From Bordetella parapertussis (GTDB taxonomy: Bacteria; Pseudomonadota; Gammaproteobacteria; Burkholderiales; Burkholderiaceae_B): 9,798 bases of DNA. Position numbers and translations under genes: made by a program. Below the pieces are notes generated by a model. That model worked only from the letters and a program-made list of their open reading frames with translations. It made no database searches and had not been told where the DNA came from. The stretch covers positions 1-9,798 of the forward strand of contig CAMDFD010000039.1 in the NCBI GenBank assembly GCA_945897365.1, written 5' to 3'. Below, piece by piece: positions 5,532-9,798 of the stretch (position 1 is the first letter of the stretch; each line of letters opens with the position of its first letter).

Positions 5532-6878
5532 ATGCCAATTTCAATGATCGAATCCTCTATTTTTAAAGATATGTTTGGGACCGCTGCGATGCGAGAGGTG
5601 TTCGATGATGCGGCTACGTTGCGACGCTATACCGATACTGAAATCGCATTGGCGAAAGTGCAGGGGGCGCTAGGCGTGATCCCTAAGTCCGCGGCGGCCG
5701 CAATCATCGCGCGTGCTGATTCGACCAAACTCGACATGGCTGAACTCAAGCGTGAAACAGAAATCGTGGGTTATCCGATTTTGCCGCTAGTGCATCAGAT
5801 TTCAAAAATGTGCGGCCCCGAAGGCGAGTATCTGCATTGGGGGGCGACGACGCAAGACATCATGGACACCGCGACGGTATTGCAGGTGCGCGATGGTCTG
5901 GCGATTATTGAAAAAGATTTAGACGAACTCGATGCAATCCTGGATCAGCTGTCATTGCAATACCGTGACGCCCCAATGGCCGGCCGGACGCACTTGCAAC
6001 ACGCATTACCGATCACCTTTGGCTATAAAGCGGCGGTGTGGTTATTGATGGTGCGTCGTCATCGCGAGCGCTTGGCACAACTAAAACCGCGCGTGTTGAT
6101 CGGACAGTTTGGTGGCGCCGCCGGTACGCTTGCGTCACTCGGTGAGCAGGGCTTGGCTGTCCAAGACGCGCTCATGAAAGAACTAGGCTTGGGCTCGGCG
6201 CCTGTGACGTGGCATGTCGCACGCGATGGTTTGGTTGAAACGATTCAGTTTCTAGCGCTTGTGACGGGCGCTCTTGGCAAGATCGCACTCGACATTATGC
6301 TGATGATGGCAAACGAACTGGGTGAGGCGTTTGAGCCCTTTGTCAAAGGTCGGGGCGCCTCGAGCACCATGCCACAAAAGCGCAATCCAATTTCCTGTGA
6401 GCTCATGCTCAGTGCCTCAAAGGCCGTACGTCAACATGCGGGTCTGGCGCTTGACGCGATGGTGCAAGATTTTGAACGTGCAACGGGCCCTTGGCACATT
6501 GAATGGTCAGCGATCCCAGAGTCGTTTATTTTGACTGCGGGTGCCCTCAAACAAGCCAAGTTCATGCTTGCGGGTCTCGAGGTCGATACTAAGCGCATGC
6601 TTAAAAATCTTGATTTGACTGGGGGTCTGATTGTCGCCGAGGCCGTGATGATGGGTCTGGCGCCACACATTGGTCGTCAGACCGCCCATGATGTGGTGTA
6701 TGACGCATGCCGGATCGCCTCCATACAAGGAAAAAAGCTCGCTGAGGTGCTCTATCAAGACAGTACCGTTAGTGGCAAGCTCGACCGTGCCTCAATCGAC
6801 CGACTCTGCGATCCCGCGAACTACTTAGGTGCCGCCCCACAAATGGTAGATCGCATGCGTGCTTGGAATAAGGCTTAA
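5532..6878 (+). CDS. Fumarase/aspartase-superfamily lyase, PcaB/adenylosuccinate-lyase-like
   Basis: Cytoplasmic enzyme, expected to be a homotetramer, that catalyses beta-elimination or a related cycloisomerisation on a succinyl-type substrate. With the ATG at 5532 it has 448 residues, normal for the family. Conserved regions are all present: HWGATTQDIMDT at 102-113, GRTHLQHALPITFG at 151-164 with His154 as a likely substrate-activating residue, and the signature loop GASSTMPQKRNP at 275-286 holding the catalytic serine. The opening IFKDMFGTAAMREVF resembles 3-carboxy-cis,cis-muconate cycloisomerase (PcaB) relatives. No other protocatechuate gene is nearby, so it need not be a true PcaB. The start is uncertain: ATG 5532 and ATG 5544 both lack a clear ribosome site. 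The frame stays open to TTG 5454, but that stretch overlaps the leader repeats and has no homology-like content. It is divergent from the Bug gene and upstream of the FAH gene, suggesting one catabolic unit. Confidence 0.86.
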   Translation: MPISMIESSIFKDMFGTAAMREVFDDAATLRRYTDTEIALAKVQGALGVIPKSAAAAIIARADSTKLDMAELKRETEIVGYPILPLVHQISKMCGPEGEYLHWGATTQDIMDTATVLQVRDGLAIIEKDLDELDAILDQLSLQYRDAPMAGRTHLQHALPITFGYKAAVWLLMVRRHRERLAQLKPRVLIGQFGGAAGTLASLGEQGLAVQDALMKELGLGSAPVTWHVARDGLVETIQFLALVTGALGKIALDIMLMMANELGEAFEPFVKGRGASSTMPQKRNPISCELMLSASKAVRQHAGLALDAMVQDFERATGPWHIEWSAIPESFILTAGALKQAKFMLAGLEVDTKRMLKNLDLTGGLIVAEAVMMGLAPHIGRQTAHDVVYDACRIASIQGKKLAEVLYQDSTVSGKLDRASIDRLCDPANYLGAAPQMVDRMRAWNKA

Positions 6879-6917
6879 GGATCGCGGAGGCGTCTTCGGG
6901 ACTATTTAGAAAATCCT

Positions 6918-6943
6918 GATCGGCGAAAGCGATCCGCGTTTTT
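6918..6943 (+). terminator. Possible intrinsic terminator after the lyase gene
   Basis: GATC-GC pairs with GC-GATC around a GAAA tetraloop, with one bulged G (6918-6934), followed after CGCG by a five-T run (6939-6943). The gap between stem and T run weakens it. A competing long-range pairing of CGCGGA (6883-6888) with TCCGCG (6933-6938) would bring the stem right against the T run, so the segment could fold in alternative ways. It may reduce rather than block read-through into the FAH gene. Confidence 0.4.
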
Positions 6944-6966
6944 CTAGCCTAATATTCCACAAGCTC

Positions 6967-6978
6967 AGTATCGATACT
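6967..6978. promoter_or_regulatory. Perfect 12-bp palindrome before the FAH gene, candidate operator
   Basis: AGTATCGATACT is its own reverse complement. It sits immediately before the ribosome site AAGGA (6982-6986) and 15 bases before the ATG at 6994. Such a place suits a repressor site or a leader element. Its half CGATAC also occurs at 5443-5448 in the Bug/lyase divergent region, as TATGCGATAC. No regulator gene is in the window to assign. Confidence 0.4.
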
Positions 6979-6993
6979 TATAAGGACATCAGC

Positions 6994-7839
6994 ATGAAGT
7001 TCGTCAGTTACATTTATCAAGGAAACAACGCCTACGGTATGTTGCGTGAGGACGGTGGTATTGTGAATCTCGATTCACGTATCGGCAAAGACTACCCAAC
7101 GCTGTTGCAGTTGGTCCAGAAAAATGGTTTTGACGTGGCGAAGCGTGCTGTCGCGGAGGTCGCTGTTGCTGATGTGCACGAATCTTCGATTCGTTATTTG
7201 CCCTTGTTTTTAGAGCCCGTGACGATTCATTGTGTCGGGCTCAACTATGCCGCCCACGCCGCCGAAGCGGGACACAAGCTCCCCGAGTTTCCGCGCACCT
7301 TTTTTAAGACCCCTGCGGCGCTCGTGGCGCATAACGAAGATTTTGAAAAGCCAAGCTTGTCGCCCGAGTTTGATTTCGAGGGCGAGATGGCAGTGATTAT
7401 CAGCAAAACCGCCCGTAAAGTCCGCGCCGAAGACGCCGCGCAATACATCGCGGGCTATACCTGCTTTATGGATGGTTCGGTCAGGGACTATCAGTTTCAG
7501 CGCACGCTTGACCAAGGTAAAAACTTTTATCGTTCGAGCTCAATCGGTCCCGCGTTGGTGACCTCCGACGAGGTCGGCGATCTTGATCCGCTCACGCTGA
7601 CCACCATTGTTTCAGGTGAAACGATGCAGCATACCGCCTTCGATAATATGATTTTTACGATTCCAAAGCTGATCGAATACATCTCTGGTTTTACTGAGTT
7701 GCATGCTGGCGATGTCATTGCGACGGGTACCCCCGAAGGAGTAGGCTTTAGTCGAACGCCACCTAGATTTTTGCAAAAGGGTGACGTGGTCGAGGTCATC
7801 ATTGATAAAATAGGTATTCTGCGTAATCAAGTTTCTTAG
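6994..7839 (+). CDS. Fumarylacetoacetate hydrolase (FAH) family protein
   Basis: Cytoplasmic metal-dependent enzyme of 281 residues, a standard size for single-domain FAH proteins. The family includes acylpyruvate hydrolases, oxaloacetate decarboxylases, 2-hydroxyhepta-2,4-diene-1,7-dioate isomerases and ureidoglycolate-lyase-like proteins. An N-terminal cap (1-70) is followed by the core: VGLNYAAHAAEAG at 81-93, the metal ligands Glu129 and Glu131 in FDFEGEMAV, Asp160 in FMDGSVRDYQ, Lys176 in the GKNF motif, and GDVIATGTPEGVGFSR at 239-254. All expected metal residues are present, so it should be active. AAGGA lies seven bases before the ATG. It follows the lyase gene after 115 bases that hold a possible terminator and a palindrome, so it may have its own control. 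The Bug and lyase neighbours point to breakdown of an oxo- or enol-acid intermediate; the exact substrate is not readable. Confidence 0.9.
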   Translation: MKFVSYIYQGNNAYGMLREDGGIVNLDSRIGKDYPTLLQLVQKNGFDVAKRAVAEVAVADVHESSIRYLPLFLEPVTIHCVGLNYAAHAAEAGHKLPEFPRTFFKTPAALVAHNEDFEKPSLSPEFDFEGEMAVIISKTARKVRAEDAAQYIAGYTCFMDGSVRDYQFQRTLDQGKNFYRSSSIGPALVTSDEVGDLDPLTLTTIVSGETMQHTAFDNMIFTIPKLIEYISGFTELHAGDVIATGTPEGVGFSRTPPRFLQKGDVVEVIIDKIGILRNQVS

Positions 7840-7843
7840 CAAA

Positions 7844-9781
7844 ATGACTATTAGCGATCCTCAGTATTCGCAGTCCAGCATCCTAGAACCGGTTGCAGTG
7901 ACTGCGAGTCCGGTGGGACATGGCTCTACGCACGTCCTGATGCTTGCTGCGATTGGTGTGGTGTTTGGAGATATCGGAACAAGTCCTCTGTATGCACTAA
8001 AAGAGTGCTTTAGTCCCGAACACGGTATCCCCTACTCGCGCGAGGCATTGCTTGGTGTTTTGTCCATGCTTTTTTGGGCGATTTTATTAGTTGTGACGCT
8101 CAAGTATGTTGTGATCGTCATGCGAGCAGACAACAGAGGTGAGGGTGGAGTGCTGTCCTTGATGGCACTCGCGTTGCGCTCATTCAAAGGAACAGGAAAA
8201 CCGTATCTTGCTGTGATGATGCTGGGTATGTTCGGTGGATGTATGCTGATCGGTGAGACCGTGATCACGCCAGCAATTTCAGTCTTATCAGCGGTTGAAG
8301 GACTTGAAATTATTGCTCCTGAACTCAAGCGCTTCGTCATTCCCCTCACCGTCGCCATCCTGATTTGTTTATTTTTTATTCAAAAACACGGCACTGCTGC
8401 AGTAGGAAAGCTTTTCGGACCTGTTACGTTGTTATGGTTTATCACCTTAGCAGTCCTTGGCGTATCGAATATTCTGAAGCAACCTGAAATATTTATTGCG
8501 ATCAATCCCTTTTATGCGATCAGTTTCATTTACGAGCATACTTTTCTCGCATTTATTGTTTTAGGTTCAGTGGTGTTGGTCATCACAGGCGTCGAGTCTC
8601 TGTATCTGGATATGGGACATTTTGGTAAAAAACCAGTACGTTACGCTTGGCTTTTTGTCGTGATGCCGAGTTTGTTGCTCTGCTATTTTGGTCAAGGCGC
8701 TTTGTTATTGAGCGATCCTAGCGCGATACGTAATCCCTTCTATTTGATGGTTCCAAGCTGGGCATTGATGCCGATGGTGGGTTTTGCCACAGTCGCAACG
8801 GTGATTGCATCGCAGGCGGTCATTTCTGGTGCTTTTTCTCTTGCAAATCAAGCAACGTTACTTGGTTTTTTGCCACGATTAAACATCAAGCACACTTCCG
8901 ACGCAGAGCGCGGACAGATTTATGTGCCAGCTGTGAATTGGGCGCTGTTGGCGATGGTGCTATTCACAGTCATCCAGTTTCGTGAGTCCGGGAACTTGGC
9001 TGCTGCCTATGGCATATCACTGACAACGACGATGCTCATCACAACCCTGCTTGTGGCCATCGTCATGTTGCGCGAATGGAAGCTCAATCCGATTTTAGTC
9101 ATATTATTTTTATTAATATTTTTATCAATTGATTTATCCTTTTGGACAGCCAATATTGTCAAAATCAAAGCAGGCGGATGGTACCCACTTCTTTTGGGGG
9201 TTGCATGCTTTACCTGCTTGATGACATGGTATACAGGTCGTCGCTTACTGAGAGAAAAAGCCATTGATGGTTCGATTCCTCTCTCTGATTTTGTGACGAG
9301 TATTTTGGCGCATCCTCCTCATCGCATCGAAGGGACGGCTGTATTTTTGACGGCCCATGTGGATCACACGCCCGCCACGATGTTGCATAATTTAAAACAC
9401 AACAAGGTCCTGCATAAACGTGTATTTTTCATCAAACTGAGCACGTGGGATGTACCCTTTGTGAACGATGATGAAAGATTGCAACTTAAAGAGCTTGGTA
9501 AAGACATATACGTGGTGCGAGCCGTCCATGGTTTCAAAGAAACTCCCGACATCAACTCTGTACTGGCGTTGATCACCGCCAAGTACGGGCTCGAGTTTAA
9601 TGAAATGGACACCTCATTCTTTTTGGCGCGCGACACGATTGTGCCCAGCAAGCTACCTGGCATGGCACTCTGGCGTGAAAAACTTTTTTCCTGGATGTAT
9701 CAGAACGCGGCTAAGCCTTCGGACTTTTTCAAGATACCGCCTAATCGCGTGGTTGAACTGGGCGCCAAGATAGAAATTTAA
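7844..9781 (+). CDS. kup: Kup-family low-affinity potassium:proton symporter
   Basis: Inner-membrane K+ uptake protein of the KUP/HAK/KT family, 645 residues, close to the usual 620-650. The signature GDIGTSPLYALKE lies at 42-54, near-invariant DNRGEGGVLSLMALAL follows, about twelve hydrophobic segments run to roughly residue 460, and a soluble C-terminal domain begins near 480 with GTAVFLTAHVDHTPATMLHN, LKHNKVLHKRV and, at the end, FFKIPPNRVVELG. Both ends look complete. The ATG is four bases past the FAH stop and no Shine-Dalgarno precedes it, so translation may be coupled to FAH. The next in-frame ATG (7940) would remove 32 residues and also lacks a site. Kup has no evident pathway link to FAH; the adjacency may be coincidental. 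Codon use looks more AT-rich than in the upstream genes, most strongly at 9092-9145. No terminator is visible in the 17 bases left in the window. Confidence 0.95.
   Translation: MTISDPQYSQSSILEPVAVTASPVGHGSTHVLMLAAIGVVFGDIGTSPLYALKECFSPEHGIPYSREALLGVLSMLFWAILLVVTLKYVVIVMRADNRGEGGVLSLMALALRSFKGTGKPYLAVMMLGMFGGCMLIGETVITPAISVLSAVEGLEIIAPELKRFVIPLTVAILICLFFIQKHGTAAVGKLFGPVTLLWFITLAVLGVSNILKQPEIFIAINPFYAISFIYEHTFLAFIVLGSVVLVITGVESLYLDMGHFGKKPVRYAWLFVVMPSLLLCYFGQGALLLSDPSAIRNPFYLMVPSWALMPMVGFATVATVIASQAVISGAFSLANQATLLGFLPRLNIKHTSDAERGQIYVPAVNWALLAMVLFTVIQFRESGNLAAAYGISLTTTMLITTLLVAIVMLREWKLNPILVILFLLIFLSIDLSFWTANIVKIKAGGWYPLLLGVACFTCLMTWYTGRRLLREKAIDGSIPLSDFVTSILAHPPHRIEGTAVFLTAHVDHTPATMLHNLKHNKVLHKRVFFIKLSTWDVPFVNDDERLQLKELGKDIYVVRAVHGFKETPDINSVLALITAKYGLEFNEMDTSFFLARDTIVPSKLPGMALWREKLFSWMYQNAAKPSDFFKIPPNRVVELGAKIEI
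9092..9145 (+). other. AT-rich, TTA-leucine cluster within kup
   Basis: Eighteen codons of one transmembrane helix (ILVILFLLIFLSIDLSFW) use TTA for all six leucines and ATA for two of three early isoleucines. Elsewhere in the window TTG, CTG and CTC leucines predominate. The reading frame is intact. It may slow translation during membrane insertion or may reflect drift or transfer. Confidence 0.6.
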
Positions 9782-9798
9782 ACCCTGAGCAGTCAGAG

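Overview
The window looks like a chromosomal segment from a betaproteobacterium of the order Burkholderiales, probably close to Alcaligenaceae. The evidence is a Bug/TctC-type periplasmic binding protein, a fumarase/aspartase-superfamily lyase and a fumarylacetoacetate-hydrolase (FAH) family protein side by side, which is typical of that order, plus a proteobacterial Atm1-type ABC exporter and a Kup potassium transporter. Base composition is moderately GC-rich by eye. This placement rests on protein character only; no rRNA or tRNA gene is present. I saw no insertion sequence, integrase, phage gene or CRISPR array.

Layout. (1) 1-1524, plus strand: an Atm1/HMT-type ABC exporter cut by the left edge, ending in a hairpin that can serve both strands. 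(2) 1579-2418, minus strand: an NfsA-like flavin nitroreductase, divergent from (3) 2500-3411, plus strand: an EamA/DMT-family permease starting at TTG behind a strong Shine-Dalgarno. (4) 3460-4395, plus strand: a short cysteine-containing relative of glycine/sarcosine/betaine reductase component B (GrdB). It converges on, and overlaps by 4 bases, (5) 4392-5372, minus strand: a Bug/TctC solute-binding protein with a signal peptide. (6) 5532-6878, plus strand: a PcaB-like fumarate lyase, divergent from the Bug gene across a 159-bp regulatory gap. (7) 6994-7839, plus strand: an FAH-family hydrolase/isomerase. (8) 7844-9781, plus strand: a full-length Kup transporter, four bases behind the FAH gene.

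How the genes may work together. The Bug protein would capture an organic acid in the periplasm. The lyase, the FAH protein and perhaps the GrdB-like protein are cytoplasmic enzymes of a kind used to dismantle small carboxylic or amino acids, and the EamA permease may move a related metabolite. This is inferred from gene neighbourhood; the substrate cannot be read from the sequence. The ABC exporter, nitroreductase and Kup are probably general-purpose genes flanking the module. The TctA/TctB membrane partners of the Bug protein and the GrdA/C/D partners of a true glycine reductase are absent from the window.

The least explained items are the GrdB-like protein with a Cys-Pro-Val-Cys motif where the anaerobic enzymes carry selenocysteine; three 11-bp units upstream of the lyase; a perfect 12-bp palindrome upstream of the FAH gene; and two strong hairpins inside the 3' end of the GrdB-like gene at the convergent overlap.
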